From a virus: 31,563 nucleotides of DNA. Where the stretch lies: IMG/VR virus record IMGVR_UViG_3300020454_000042, positions 1-31,563 of that record; one strand, 5' to 3'. Every line of letters starts with the position of its first letter. Within the stretch, counting starts at the first letter, position 1. Shown in pieces: positions 1 to 6,415 of this stretch. The notes under the pieces were generated by a model, which was given only the letters and a program-made list of their open reading frames with translations, had not been told where the DNA came from and did no database searches. The translations under genes and the position numbers were made by a program.

Positions 1-9
1 AAGGATATT

Positions 10-240
10 ATGTTAAGAAAATTTATATGTAAAGTAACCCATTATAATCTTGGTGAAGATTCAATTGAGAGAGAGCATATAGTATATATGCCTCAGCAAG
101 AGTATGATACTTCAGGTTCAAGATATCGTAATCATAATTGGGTAGAAAAGAAACTAGAAGAAAAGATAGGTAAAAAATATGATGATGGTAGCTATTCATC
201 TAAATGGTACATTAATCGTATTTACCAAGAGAGGATATAA
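10..240 (+). CDS. Small unknown early protein (76 aa)
   Basis: First gene visible in the early plus-strand cluster. The ATG follows an AAGGA-like ribosome site at 2-6. The protein is polar and basic, rich in Tyr, Lys and Glu, with no membrane segment and no motif I recognise. Its stop overlaps the ATG of the next small frame at 240. Any promoter lies off the left edge of the window. Function unknown. Confidence 0.7.
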   Translation: MLRKFICKVTHYNLGEDSIEREHIVYMPQQEYDTSGSRYRNHNWVEKKLEEKIGKKYDDGSYSSKWYINRIYQERI

Positions 241-407
241 TGAAATCAAAAATTAAAGGTATGACAGATACAGAGTATACTGCTCATATGAAACATTTGG
301 CTATCTTTACAGATTGCAAGGAGGTAAAAAATGTACCGAGTAATACTAAAGGGAAAGTTCAAAGAAAGACCAATAAATCTAGCAAGAGCAGTAAAGCTAA
401 TATATAG
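240..407 (+). CDS. Possible small overlapping gene (55 aa)
   Basis: The ATG at 240 overlaps the upstream stop codon (TAATG arrangement), so translation could be coupled. The frame runs 55 codons and has a Lys/Ser-rich C-terminus. It overlaps the next gene (start 331) by 77 bases. That gene has a much stronger ribosome site, which lies inside this frame. The low-complexity C-terminus may simply reflect the other reading frame, so this call is uncertain. Confidence 0.4.
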   Translation: MKSKIKGMTDTEYTAHMKHLAIFTDCKEVKNVPSNTKGKVQRKTNKSSKSSKANI

Positions 408-630
408 GCAAAATTTTACTGGTTCACTTCGTAAAGAGAACTTATCCTGGTGGAAACAATATTGGATAAAGCCTGTATATTTACAGATAATATATCCAAA
501 GAAAGGATGGATAACTTTAGTAAAAGTATATCGAGAAGGTATACCATCAATCAGAGTAATAACTAAACCAACCAGCTCATCTAAGAGGGAGCTGCTTGTT
601 TATGATAAATTATATGGAAAGGAGGCGTAA
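331..630 (+). CDS. Basic unknown early protein (99 aa)
   Basis: The start is chosen from a near-perfect Shine-Dalgarno AAGGAGGT at 318-325, six bases before the ATG. The protein is basic and rich in Trp, Tyr and Lys, with no membrane segment. A Trp/Tyr-rich stretch lies near residues 40-63. The stop overlaps the ATG of the XRE regulator by one base, so the two are probably co-translated. No family recognised. Confidence 0.72.
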   Translation: MYRVILKGKFKERPINLARAVKLIYRQNFTGSLRKENLSWWKQYWIKPVYLQIIYPKKGWITLVKVYREGIPSIRVITKPTSSSKRELLVYDKLYGKEA

Positions 631-1007
631 TGGGTAGAAGAAAAAGATTCAACCAATTACCAGGTGCTAAACAGTTAGCTAAACAATTATTGTTGCACAG
701 AGTATGGAATGGATACTCACAAGAAAATGTAGCTGATGTATTACAAGTAACATTCCAACAATATCAGAAGATAGAAAAATGTGAGAACAGATTGTATGCA
801 GAACAACTGATAGCAATATGTAGACATTTTAAATGGGATCCTAGCATTATTATGTTAGCAGATCCACGTGCTACTCTTGATGAATGGGTTGAAAATAAAC
901 CAAGAGGTCAAAGAGCAGGTATTGATAGTAGTAGTAAAAGAATACTGAATAAATGGTATCGAATAGATATCAATGCCGAAAGTAATTATTTTAACGAAAG
1001 GAAATGA
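630..1007 (+). CDS. XRE/Cro-type helix-turn-helix regulator
   Basis: The 125-residue protein has an N-terminal helix-turn-helix at about residues 13-72. The pattern is a basic helix, then YSQENVADVLQVTFQQYQKI, then an E-N-R turn, which matches the Cro/C1-type (XRE) domain. After the domain comes an acidic/aromatic linker and a basic Ser/Lys-rich tail. It lies third or fourth in the early cluster, behind a GGAGG ribosome site at 621-625. It probably represses or activates phage early genes. No integrase or second repressor is visible, so a classical lysogeny switch is not supported. The DNA-binding role is family knowledge; the target is unknown. Confidence 0.85.
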   Translation: MGRRKRFNQLPGAKQLAKQLLLHRVWNGYSQENVADVLQVTFQQYQKIEKCENRLYAEQLIAICRHFKWDPSIIMLADPRATLDEWVENKPRGQRAGIDSSSKRILNKWYRIDINAESNYFNERK

Positions 1008-1008
1008 T

Positions 1009-1212
1009 GTGGGAATTATTAATATTGTCAGAGTTATTGCTTATAGCGTTACAGGTCTCATCGTAAGAAAAAGTTGGAATTGGCTCACTGCCGATGTCGA
1101 TCCAATTCCTGGAACGAAAGAATTTGATGATGAATATCGTCAAGTACGTAGTAAATATCTACGTTTACGTAAACGAAAGGAAGAACATGAAACGTATAGA
1201 AAAAGCAGGTGA
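1009..1212 (+). CDS. Small protein with hydrophobic N-terminus (67 aa, GTG start)
   Basis: I prefer a GTG start at 1009 over the in-frame ATG at 973. The GTG is preceded by AAAGGA at 997-1002 with a six-base gap and begins just after the regulator's stop, whereas the ATG lies 35 bases inside the regulator gene. Residues 2-19 are hydrophobic and may be a membrane anchor. The C-terminal half is highly charged (Arg/Lys/Glu). No family recognised. Confidence 0.6.
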   Translation: MGIINIVRVIAYSVTGLIVRKSWNWLTADVDPIPGTKEFDDEYRQVRSKYLRLRKRKEEHETYRKSR

Positions 1213-1366
1213 TGTGCTTATTAAAGCGTTCACATTACCAATCAGAGTGTGTGTTGGTCTGTACAAGTGTATTGAAAAGAATACACCTGAAAGACTTGAA
1301 ATGCCATTCGAAATTAAAAGAAAGGAGGATACTGATGGAAGAAACAAAGAAACTACCAGTTGCTGA
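1187..1366 (+). CDS. Small unknown protein (59 aa)
   Basis: The frame is open further upstream to 1094, but the ATG at 1187 has GAAAGGA at 1175-1181 and suits the packed layout. It overlaps the previous gene's end by 26 bases and the next gene's start by 32. It contains a short hydrophobic, Cys-containing stretch near residues 10-24, followed by a charged tail. No family recognised. Confidence 0.5.
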   Translation: MKRIEKAGDVLIKAFTLPIRVCVGLYKCIEKNTPERLEMPFEIKRKEDTDGRNKETTSC

Positions 1367-1616
1367 AAGAGTTACTAAATCAACTATGGGTTTGACAAAG
1401 TGGTTTATGGAACAATACTTTCAAACTTTTGAAATGGTAAGTAAAGATCCAAGATATAAAACTTTACCACCATATAATCAAACTTCTTGTATAGCTACTA
1501 TCATGATTGCAACAAATGCAGTCAAAGATAAAATGCGTGAAAAAGATGCAAGAGAAACTGCTGAGATATTGGAAACAATGTCTAAAGTAGATCAACAAAC
1601 AGGAAAGGTTGCTTAA
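1335..1616 (+). CDS. Unknown early protein (93 aa)
   Basis: The open frame extends upstream to 1209. The ATG at 1335 is clearly the start, because AAAGGAGG lies at 1321-1328 and the upstream residues are Cys/Leu-rich out-of-frame text. The protein looks helical, with an aromatic N-terminal half and a charged amphipathic C-terminal half. The stop overlaps the ATG of the 204-residue protein by one base. No family recognised. Confidence 0.75.
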   Translation: MEETKKLPVAERVTKSTMGLTKWFMEQYFQTFEMVSKDPRYKTLPPYNQTSCIATIMIATNAVKDKMREKDARETAEILETMSKVDQQTGKVA

Positions 1617-2230
1617 TGACTGATAAAGTAATGAGACCTATACGTAAAGAAGAATATGCGTATTGGGATTATAATACTGATTCAGAATATGAAGCTAGAA
1701 AGTCTAGTCTGAAATCGGAAATGATTGATGAGATTGATGAAATCACAGAACAAAATCATTTGAAGTTTCAGGCTAGATTAAAGCTTGATACTGATATGCA
1801 GGATATAAGAAACAAACATAAAGCTTATCATGATTTTGTTACTAACAAAAATATGATGGAGCAACAACTTAAAAATGATCTAGATAGGTCAGTTGATAAG
1901 ATGTATGACAAGTTAATTACTTGGAATAAACAAAGAAAGTGGCTTACTGATATAACTAGAAAACTTATCAGTGATCCAAAAGATCATGAAGCTCTAATCA
2001 AGAAATTATGTAGAGAAGAAACTGAGAAAGCATATTATGCTGGACCAAAAGGTAAAGCATTACAGCTCTTAGAAATATCTAAGAAAAGAGCTAAACATAT
2101 TCTTAACTCAGGACTACCTCTTAACGTAGCAGTAATGAGAATAGCTGAAGAAGGTGCTAGTCAAAAGATTAATTTTGAAATACCACAAGATGTATTCAAT
2201 CCTGCTTTTGCTATTACTAATAAGAAATAA
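1616..2230 (+). CDS. Charged helical/coiled-coil early protein (204 aa)
   Basis: This is the largest gene in the first early cluster. Residues 20-130 are almost entirely charged and helix-forming, and heptad-like spacing suggests coiled coil. The rest includes a basic Ala/Lys-rich segment near 145-160. No catalytic motif or membrane segment is visible. Translation is coupled to the preceding gene by the one-base stop/start overlap, and a strong stem-loop follows the stop. Function unknown; a scaffold-like or host-protein-binding role would be a guess. Confidence 0.8.
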   Translation: MTDKVMRPIRKEEYAYWDYNTDSEYEARKSSLKSEMIDEIDEITEQNHLKFQARLKLDTDMQDIRNKHKAYHDFVTNKNMMEQQLKNDLDRSVDKMYDKLITWNKQRKWLTDITRKLISDPKDHEALIKKLCREETEKAYYAGPKGKALQLLEISKKRAKHILNSGLPLNVAVMRIAEEGASQKINFEIPQDVFNPAFAITNKK

Positions 2231-2236
2231 ACTATT

Positions 2237-2271
2237 GGCTATTGCCCAATCTCGAATGGTTGGGCAATGCC
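2237..2271 (+). promoter_or_regulatory. Stem-loop upstream of a ribosome site
   Basis: ATTGCCCAA (2241-2249) pairs perfectly with TTGGGCAAT (2260-2268). GGC/GCC extends the stem past one bulged T at 2240. No U-tract follows, so it is not a standard terminator. It sits directly before CTAACAG, a ribosome site and the ATG at 2288. A similar arrangement occurs before 7730 and near 4641. It may be an RNA processing site, an attenuator, or a stabiliser of the downstream message. Confidence 0.55.
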
Positions 2272-2287
2272 TAACAGAAAGGTTGTT

Positions 2288-2521
2288 ATGGAAGAAAATA
2301 CGCAAGACAAAGTAAATACTATGATTGCAAAACACATTGATAAAGTGTCTGATCTTAGTAGATCACAAAGTAAAGTAATATTGAATCATGATGATAGAAT
2401 TAAAGATGTAGTAAAAAGTGTAAAGTTTTTAGCTATGACTCAAATTGCTACTCTTATGATTCTTGGTCTAATTCATGCTACACATTCAGGTTGGTTTGAC
2501 AACATAGGATGGTTACAATGA
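2288..2521 (+). CDS. Small membrane protein (77 aa)
   Basis: The ATG at 2288 is chosen over the in-frame 2267 because GAAAGG at 2277-2282 precedes it and 2267 lies inside the upstream stem. The charged helical N-terminal half (about residues 1-48) is followed by one hydrophobic segment at about 50-66, then a short aromatic tail. This coiled-coil-plus-membrane-anchor layout resembles the XhlA-like protein at 11973, but I see no real sequence match. Stop and next start overlap as ATGA. Probably an inner-membrane protein of unknown role. Confidence 0.65.
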   Translation: MEENTQDKVNTMIAKHIDKVSDLSRSQSKVILNHDDRIKDVVKSVKFLAMTQIATLMILGLIHATHSGWFDNIGWLQ

Positions 2522-2676
2522 AATTAGATGATCAAGAAAAAATATTAAACAAAGCATCTGATAAAGCTGTTGCACAAATAATTAAAGAGAGGAAAACTTC
2601 TCGAAGAAATTTAATTAAAGAGTGGTTTAGATTTGCAGAGCTTGTCAGTAAACAAATTAAGAAATATTTATCATAG
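2518..2676 (+). CDS. Small basic helical protein (52 aa)
   Basis: The ATG overlaps the preceding stop codon (ATGA at 2518-2521), so translation is probably coupled. The protein is Lys/Arg-rich and looks wholly helical, with no membrane segment or recognised motif. The frame fills the gap between the genes at 2288 and 2684 exactly, which is the main support for it. Confidence 0.6.
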   Translation: MKLDDQEKILNKASDKAVAQIIKERKTSRRNLIKEWFRFAELVSKQIKKYLS

Positions 2677-2683
2677 GAGTTAT

Positions 2684-2881
2684 ATGAAAAAAAATAAAAA
2701 AATATGTCCAGAAAGTAATGTTTACATGTATTACAATGATAAATGGAATATTAAATTGTTTATCAATGCTAATAATTTTGACGAAGCAATGAGCTTATTT
2801 GATATATGTGACTTTGATAATAGAGATGAATGGTCAATATATTTAAGATGTGGAGCTCGACCAACGAAAGGTAAACGATGA
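2684..2881 (+). CDS. Small unknown protein (65 aa)
   Basis: The start is at ATG 2684, after TAGGAG at 2674-2679. The upstream ATG at 2633 lies in the previous gene and has no ribosome site. The N-terminus is Lys-rich, the middle is Tyr/Asn/Asp-rich, and the C-terminus is basic. The stop overlaps the next ATG (2878). No family recognised. Confidence 0.6.
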   Translation: MKKNKKICPESNVYMYYNDKWNIKLFINANNFDEAMSLFDICDFDNRDEWSIYLRCGARPTKGKR

Positions 2882-3066
2882 GTAAATTAATGGAAACAAA
2901 TGAATTAATGTTAGCTATCGAACAGATGCTCATTAAAAACTTAAATGCCTCAATAATTGCACATGGTCAAGCAACAGTTGATACTTGTGCAGCTGATTTT
3001 CAATGTATTATTGATGGTAAAACTTATAACATTGAAATACAACAATCGGAGGAAGATGATGATTAA
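2878..3066 (+). CDS. Small acidic unknown protein (62 aa)
   Basis: ATGA overlap with the gene before. It is predicted to be helical at the N-terminus, with a short beta-rich stretch and an acidic tail ending in Glu-Glu-Asp-Asp-Asp. The tail-coding region also supplies the ribosome site CGGAGGA for the next gene, so the two are tightly coupled. Function unknown. Confidence 0.6.
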   Translation: MSKLMETNELMLAIEQMLIKNLNASIIAHGQATVDTCAADFQCIIDGKTYNIEIQQSEEDDD

Positions 3067-3424
3067 AGTACCTAAAGATGTGCATAAAGCATTGGGCATT
3101 ATGCTAAAATATAAATTAATAAATGAAGCTGGTATGTCAGCATATTTAGCTAAATTTATTAGACGTGAAAGTACACCACGTGTAGTACAGTTACCTAAAC
3201 CAAGAGAAGCAACTGCAGCTCTTGAAAGAACATTAGTAGATATTACTAATGGAATTAGCAATCAAGCATTTGATGTAAAAGAAATGACATCAAAAGTAGA
3301 ATCTAGAGTTGGTAAAACAACTGATAGTGCTGTTAGATATGTACTAGGTTTAATGGTTCAAAAAGGTCTTATAGAACAAATACATTCAGATGGTAGAGTT
3401 CTATTTGGTAAAAAATATAAATAG
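3059..3424 (+). CDS. Winged-helix-like DNA-binding protein (121 aa)
   Basis: The frame is open from 2957, but the start is ATG 3059: CGGAGGA at 3047-3053 lies five bases upstream, and the residues before it are Leu/Val-rich out-of-frame text. The C-terminal half (about residues 70-121) reads as helix, helix, then a Gly-containing hairpin ending in a basic tail. The stretch TTDSAVRYVLGLMVQKGLIE resembles the recognition helix and wing of winged-helix proteins. The N-terminal half is basic and Pro-containing. A regulatory DNA-binding role is inferred from this pattern alone. Confidence 0.6.
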   Translation: MIKVPKDVHKALGIMLKYKLINEAGMSAYLAKFIRRESTPRVVQLPKPREATAALERTLVDITNGISNQAFDVKEMTSKVESRVGKTTDSAVRYVLGLMVQKGLIEQIHSDGRVLFGKKYK

Positions 3425-3432
3425 GAGGATAA

Positions 3433-3777
3433 ATGTATAAATTACATATATGGAAATCTGCCATTGAGCATGGTTTACCTATAAGAGATGAAGAAACATA
3501 TGAGTTTACAAAAAAACCTACTTTTTCTGATATGTATCCATTATTAGATTGTGATATGATTGAAATTTTACATGGATATGATAAGACTATATCTAATAGA
3601 ACTTTTGATATTTATTGTGATGAAGAAAGTAAAATGAAAAGTTCTTTTGTAAAAAATGATAGAGCAACAGATGCATGGTATCGTTGGCAAAAAAGAACAG
3701 GTAGAACCTGTGTACCAGGTGATTTCATTGCAGGTAATGTTGCTATCATAGAAAAGGTAAAGGATGAAGCAGCGTGA
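3433..3777 (+). CDS. DUF3846-like protein (114 aa)
   Basis: It has a perfect ribosome site TAGGAGGA at 3423-3430. The C-terminal half shows a pattern I associate with DUF3846: an I-Y-C-D-E-E turn, then KNDRATDAWYRW, then a Gly-Asp-Phe-Ile-x-Gly-Asn-Val-Ala-Ile ending. The family occurs in phages and mobile elements and has no known biochemical role. The 14-base overlap with the next gene suggests coupled translation. The family match is moderate and from memory of the pattern. Confidence 0.6.
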   Translation: MYKLHIWKSAIEHGLPIRDEETYEFTKKPTFSDMYPLLDCDMIEILHGYDKTISNRTFDIYCDEESKMKSSFVKNDRATDAWYRWQKRTGRTCVPGDFIAGNVAIIEKVKDEAA

Positions 3778-4021
3778 AAAAATAAAGAATCCAGAGCCTC
3801 GTAATTTAAGCGAGGTTCTGAAAGAATGTCATGATTTAGTTGCTCAGTTGAGAGTAAAGTTAAAACTTAAATGTGATGATATACTTCAACTACGTAAAGA
3901 TCTAGATATGGCAAAAGAAGAAACTCAATTAGCTGAACTTAGATACAATACATTAAAAGATGCAGTAGATAAAGCAGCTAATGATAAACTTAACAAAGCT
4001 AGAGGAGAACTAAATGACTGA
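3764..4021 (+). CDS. Coiled-coil protein (85 aa)
   Basis: Residues 15-80 are a continuous Leu/Lys/Glu-rich helix with heptad-like spacing, suggesting a coiled-coil dimer. It has no membrane segment or catalytic motif. It is embedded between overlapping neighbours on both sides (14 and 8 bases). Function unknown. Confidence 0.65.
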   Translation: MKQREKIKNPEPRNLSEVLKECHDLVAQLRVKLKLKCDDILQLRKDLDMAKEETQLAELRYNTLKDAVDKAANDKLNKARGELND

Positions 4022-4256
4022 TCAAACTAAACATAATATTGATCATTTGCATACAAAAAATAAATCAAAAGGTCATGAGATTCGTAAAGCAGAAGATGCT
4101 TTAAGTGATGCTATGGAATCATTGTCTGTAATAGATAATGCTATATCTTGTGGATTTTTGTTTGACAGACATTCTTTGATATTGCAAGAATGGGCAAAAG
4201 AATATCGTGAAGAAATAGAAAGATGCAAAATGTTTTTAGAAAATACAGGAGAATAA
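4014..4256 (+). CDS. Helical unknown protein (80 aa)
   Basis: The ribosome site GAGGAG at 4002-4007 lies inside the previous gene. The N-terminus is His/Lys-rich, and two predicted amphipathic helices follow around a short Cys/Phe-containing turn at about residues 44-52. It overlaps its upstream neighbour by eight bases. No recognised family. Confidence 0.62.
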   Translation: MTDQTKHNIDHLHTKNKSKGHEIRKAEDALSDAMESLSVIDNAISCGFLFDRHSLILQEWAKEYREEIERCKMFLENTGE

Positions 4257-4257
4257 A

Positions 4258-4419
4258 ATGGCAAATGAAGGACAATGGAAAGCTCTTGTTGCTAGTAAGC
4301 AATTAGAAATAGATAAACTAAAACGTATAATAAAGGAAATGGAAAATGAAAACAGACAGCGAAGTTCTTCGGATAGAAAAAAGAATACGAGGACTAAACA
4401 GAGTGACGTCAGCGATTAA
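4258..4419 (+). CDS. Possible small basic protein (53 aa)
   Basis: The ATG lies one base after the previous stop, with CAGGAG at 4247-4252 as ribosome site. The first 30 residues form a charged helix; the rest is Arg/Ser/Lys-rich and low in complexity. The last 74 bases overlap the next gene in another frame. The overlap resembles the 240/331 pair, and only one member of each pair may be fully functional. Confidence 0.5.
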   Translation: MANEGQWKALVASKQLEIDKLKRIIKEMENENRQRSSSDRKKNTRTKQSDVSD

Positions 4420-4555
4420 TGATTTATCTATCTATGGTATTTTCTATGGTAACTATCCTGAATTAGTTAGAGTATTAGAAGATGCAAAAGATCATGTTAA
4501 AGTAGAATTAAAACAATCTAAAGAAAGATTAGAAATTATTTCTGCTAGTGAATAG
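4346..4555 (+). CDS. Unknown protein, last gene of the first early cluster (69 aa)
   Basis: The ribosome site AAAGGA at 4333-4338 precedes the ATG at 4346. Two charged helices flank a short aromatic Gly/Tyr segment near residues 29-38. The gene ends just before a 120-base run of stem-loops at the convergent junction. No recognised family. Confidence 0.65.
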   Translation: MKTDSEVLRIEKRIRGLNRVTSAINDLSIYGIFYGNYPELVRVLEDAKDHVKVELKQSKERLEIISASE

Positions 4556-4565
4556 AATTCTATTT

Positions 4566-4603
4566 AAGCCCTGGTATACCCATAAATAATTGCTGCTGGG
4601 CTT
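4566..4603. other. Stem-loop 1 of the convergent junction
   Basis: AAGCCC (4566-4571) pairs with GGGCTT (4598-4603) around a 26-base loop. It is the first of three stem-loops in a row between the converging genes at 4555 and 4679. On its own it is weak; its interest lies in the series. No U-tract follows on either strand. Confidence 0.4.
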
Positions 4604-4613
4604 CATGTAGATA

Positions 4614-4639
4614 CACCCATCAGGGAGACTTGGTGGGTG
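4614..4639. other. Stem-loop 2 of the convergent junction
   Basis: CACCCATCA (4614-4622) pairs with TGGTGGGTG (4631-4639): nine pairs, one of them G-T, around an eight-base loop. It is stable on the plus-strand RNA and slightly weaker on the minus. It lies immediately before CTAATAG and a ribosome-site-like GAGAGGTTGTTATG, the same order as around 2237-2290. Confidence 0.5.
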
Positions 4640-4640
4640 G

Positions 4641-4682
4641 CTAATAGGCATGGAGAGGTTGTTATGACCTCGTGCCTATTAG
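4641..4682. terminator. Bidirectional terminator-like hairpin between converging genes
   Basis: CTAATAGGCA (4641-4650) pairs perfectly with TGCCTATTAG (4673-4682), with GAGGT/ACCTC as a likely inner stem. A perfect ten-pair outer stem works equally on both strands and separates the plus-strand early genes from the converging minus-strand genes; the stop codon of the minus gene lies in the stem. There is no clear U-run, so termination may need Rho or the hairpin may act as a message 3' end. Confidence 0.55.
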
Positions 4683-4981
4683 ATTTCTGTAATCTTAACT
4701 ATCCAAGATTTAGGTATCATAGTACGATCACCAAAGGTTATTGTACCATCATCTTCTTTATCGTAACTTGCAAATAACTTTATTGATTTACGATCTTTAG
4801 AGAAGATCCAACCTTCATTAACTGGTGTAGCCAGTTTCATATTTTTAAATTCTTTATCAGATGCCCAAGCTGAATCACTTACACAATCTACCCATTCAAC
4901 TCTAACTTTGGTATAAGGTATATCATTAGAGTCCTTGTCTCTAACTGATTTCTTTTTTTTAGTGTAACGTCTTTTTGTCAT
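4679..4981 (-). CDS. Unknown phage protein (100 aa)
   Basis: It has a Lys/Arg-rich N-terminus (residues 1-16), then an alternating beta-type pattern. The centre is VRVEWVDCVSDSAWAS and the end is FGDRTMIPKSWIVKI, a layout I have seen in small hypothetical proteins of other phages. It looks like a small beta-barrel-like domain, with no catalytic residues identified. It is last in the minus-strand group, and its start overlaps the end of the gene at 4959. Function unknown. Confidence 0.7.
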   Translation of the reverse strand: MTKRRYTKKKKSVRDKDSNDIPYTKVRVEWVDCVSDSAWASDKEFKNMKLATPVNEGWIFSKDRKSIKLFASYDKEDDGTITFGDRTMIPKSWIVKITEI

Positions 4982-5222
4982 GAGCTGCCCATATATAGTG
5001 TTCTACTTCGTCAAAAGGTACGATTGTTTCACCTTCTTCTTCAAAAACTAATTGTAAGTATGTGCTATAGATAATGGCAAGTGCCATTGCGTCAGCAGCT
5101 TTTAGTGTAAGATGAGGATTTTGTTCTTTAATAAAATCACCTATAGCATCAGCTTTTACATTGCTGAGAAATTTATCAGAGTAAGCTTTGCTTCGCTTTG
5201 GAAATTTTAATATTTTAGTCAT
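4959..5222 (-). CDS. Small helical unknown protein (87 aa)
   Basis: A basic N-terminus is followed by predicted helices with an Ala-rich middle (about residues 40-58) and an acidic C-terminal part. The ribosome site AGAGGT lies about nine bases before the ATG. It overlaps the following gene by 23 bases, as expected within one operon. No family recognised. Confidence 0.65.
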   Translation of the reverse strand: MTKILKFPKRSKAYSDKFLSNVKADAIGDFIKEQNPHLTLKAADAMALAIIYSTYLQLVFEEEGETIVPFDEVEHYIWAAHDKKTLH

Positions 5223-5258
5223 ATTTACACGTACCTCTGGCGAGGATAACTTAAATAA

Positions 5259-5681
5259 CTATTTGGGTTGCAGTAGAAAATCAATGTTTTTTTTAATCTT
5301 AGGTACAAGTTTATTATAAACTTTAATCCAAAGTAATGAATCATCATAAAAAAAGTTCTTATTTTTCCACATTTTGTAGTAATGATCATAAAAAATACCA
5401 CATATTGATATAGGATCAATATCTAATTTGGACCAAAATTGTCTTTCAGACATCCCACAGTTGTGTAATTGATGATGATGTTTGACACACAAAGGTATTG
5501 TAAATTGATCACCTACCTTTTGTCCTATACCTCTATGTTGTGCATATTGTATATGATGTGCATTACAGCCATTTTGTTGACATATTATACAGGGATTACT
5601 TGCTACCCATTTCAGGTAGTTTTTGTCTTTTATTTTGAGTTCCTTGTCCTTTGATAGTGTTATGCACTTTTTTGTACCCAT
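5259..5681 (-). CDS. Ref/DUF968-like HNH nuclease (140 aa)
   Basis: The zinc/nuclease core is easy to see. Cys31-x2-Cys34 is followed by His42-His43, a Gly-Ile-Gly-x-Lys loop, and then Ile-Pro-Leu-Cys65 with His68-70 and Leu-His73. The order PC-x2-C, HH, GxGxK, D, IPLC, HHxxLH and a later FW matches the P1 Ref (recombination enhancement function) and DUF968 families. P1 Ref is a RecA-dependent DNA nuclease. The gene overlaps the upstream DUF6456-like gene by 86 bases, and no strong ribosome site precedes the ATG, so the start is uncertain. Likely role: recombination, or cutting of structured DNA. Confidence 0.78.
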   Translation of the reverse strand: MGTKKCITLSKDKELKIKDKNYLKWVASNPCIICQQNGCNAHHIQYAQHRGIGQKVGDQFTIPLCVKHHHQLHNCGMSERQFWSKLDIDPISICGIFYDHYYKMWKNKNFFYDDSLLWIKVYNKLVPKIKKNIDFLLQPK

Positions 5682-6096
5682 AATATATTGCCAATCTAGC
5701 TAAACCTTCATGTGTTCTATTTGATGCTTTACGTTCTGTCAATCCAAGAATGTGTGCTATTTCAATTATTCCATGATTAAACCAGCAAAATAACTTCATA
5801 CATTCTGCAAAAGATTTACCTATTTGTTCATCACAATCTTTGACTGCCATAGCAGCTCCAAGAGATGATGATATAAAATCAGTACTGGAACCATCTACTC
5901 TATCTTTTAAGTAATTTCCTGTACTGCCACCCATAAGTTCACACATTAATCTATATCTAGAACCTGCTTCATATTCTTCCATAGATATAAGTTTACGATG
6001 AAACATATACATTAGACGAGATTCTCTAATGTTTAACCAAACTTTTTTCTTGTCTCTAATAGTAGAAATAAGTTCAGGTTTTTCTATTTTACGCAT
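5596..6096 (-). CDS. DUF6456-like regulatory protein (166 aa)
   Basis: The frame is open to 6183, but I choose ATG 6096, which overlaps the stop of the upstream gene by eight bases. Two parts match my memory of DUF6456, found in alphaproteobacteria and their phages. The first is an EEYEAGSRYRLMCEL segment near residues 38-52. The second is a C-terminal half with a conserved Cys-Trp-Phe, then ILGLTERKASNRTHEGLARL, which looks like a helix-turn-helix. The family's function is not established; DNA binding or late-gene control is inference from the helix-turn-helix-like end and its position beside the DnaA-like gene. Confidence 0.62.
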   Translation of the reverse strand: MRKIEKPELISTIRDKKKVWLNIRESRLMYMFHRKLISMEEYEAGSRYRLMCELMGGSTGNYLKDRVDGSSTDFISSSLGAAMAVKDCDEQIGKSFAECMKLFCWFNHGIIEIAHILGLTERKASNRTHEGLARLAIYYGYKKVHNTIKGQGTQNKRQKLPEMGSK

Positions 6097-6415
6097 ATGT
6101 ATTTGTATAGTTATCTTTTGCTTTATCAACAAAAGATCTAAATTTGTCATTAGTATTATACAATTTGTATAATCTAAATACACGATTTTTATTACAACAA
6201 TGATGACGAGCTATAAGGCTTTTACACCCATACGCTTTCGTAGGGTGCAATAGCCAAGACAATATAATAGATAAGTTGTATAAATTATAATGTTGTTTGT
6301 CAGTTATTGCTGATTTACCTTTTAACATATCTATTGGTATGTTATAGGTATTGCTTATATATTTTTGAATATTAATAACCATGAGGAGATAATTATGAAA
6401 ATTAAATATAGACAT
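6089..6415 (-). CDS. DnaA domain IV-like DNA-binding protein (108 aa)
   Basis: The best start is ATG 6415, four bases after a strong GGAGG (6420-6424 on the complement). Residues 13-36 and 45-98 resemble the C-terminal DNA-binding domain of DnaA. A first helix ends in Y-N-I-P-I-D-M-L; a hydrophobic helix follows; then a basic R70-H-H segment aligns with the Arg-Asp-His-Ser-Thr signature; then comes a helix resembling DnaA's last helix (FRSFVDKAKD). No AAA+ ATPase domain is present. It may bind DnaA-box-like DNA to recruit or block host replication. The gene overlaps the divergent nuclease gene's start by 21 bases. The family match is a pattern call. Confidence 0.5.
   Translation of the reverse strand: MSIFNFHNYLLMVINIQKYISNTYNIPIDMLKGKSAITDKQHYNLYNLSIILSWLLHPTKAYGCKSLIARHHCCNKNRVFRLYKLYNTNDKFRSFVDKAKDNYTNTYA

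Noticed and set aside
1004-1066. A 20-codon frame encoding a very hydrophobic peptide (MMWELLILSELLLIALQVSS)
   Set aside because: It starts beside the better-supported GTG gene at 1009, with poor ribosome-site spacing. It may be chance in AT-rich sequence.
4664-4777. A 37-codon plus-strand frame starting at the GAGAGGTTGTTATG in the convergent hairpin
   Set aside because: It is antisense to the supported minus-strand gene at 4679, and the sequence looks like out-of-frame text. It is at best the remains of a leader.
5363-5371. TTTTCCACA, a perfect match to the DnaA-box consensus, near the DnaA-like gene
   Set aside because: In AT-rich DNA of this length several such matches are expected by chance. 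It stands alone rather than in a cluster, so no origin is called.
5225-5419. A 64-codon minus-strand frame between 5225 and 5419
   Set aside because: It overlaps the end of the Ref-like HNH gene in another frame, is Phe/Ile/Tyr-rich and has no ribosome site. It looks like a shadow.
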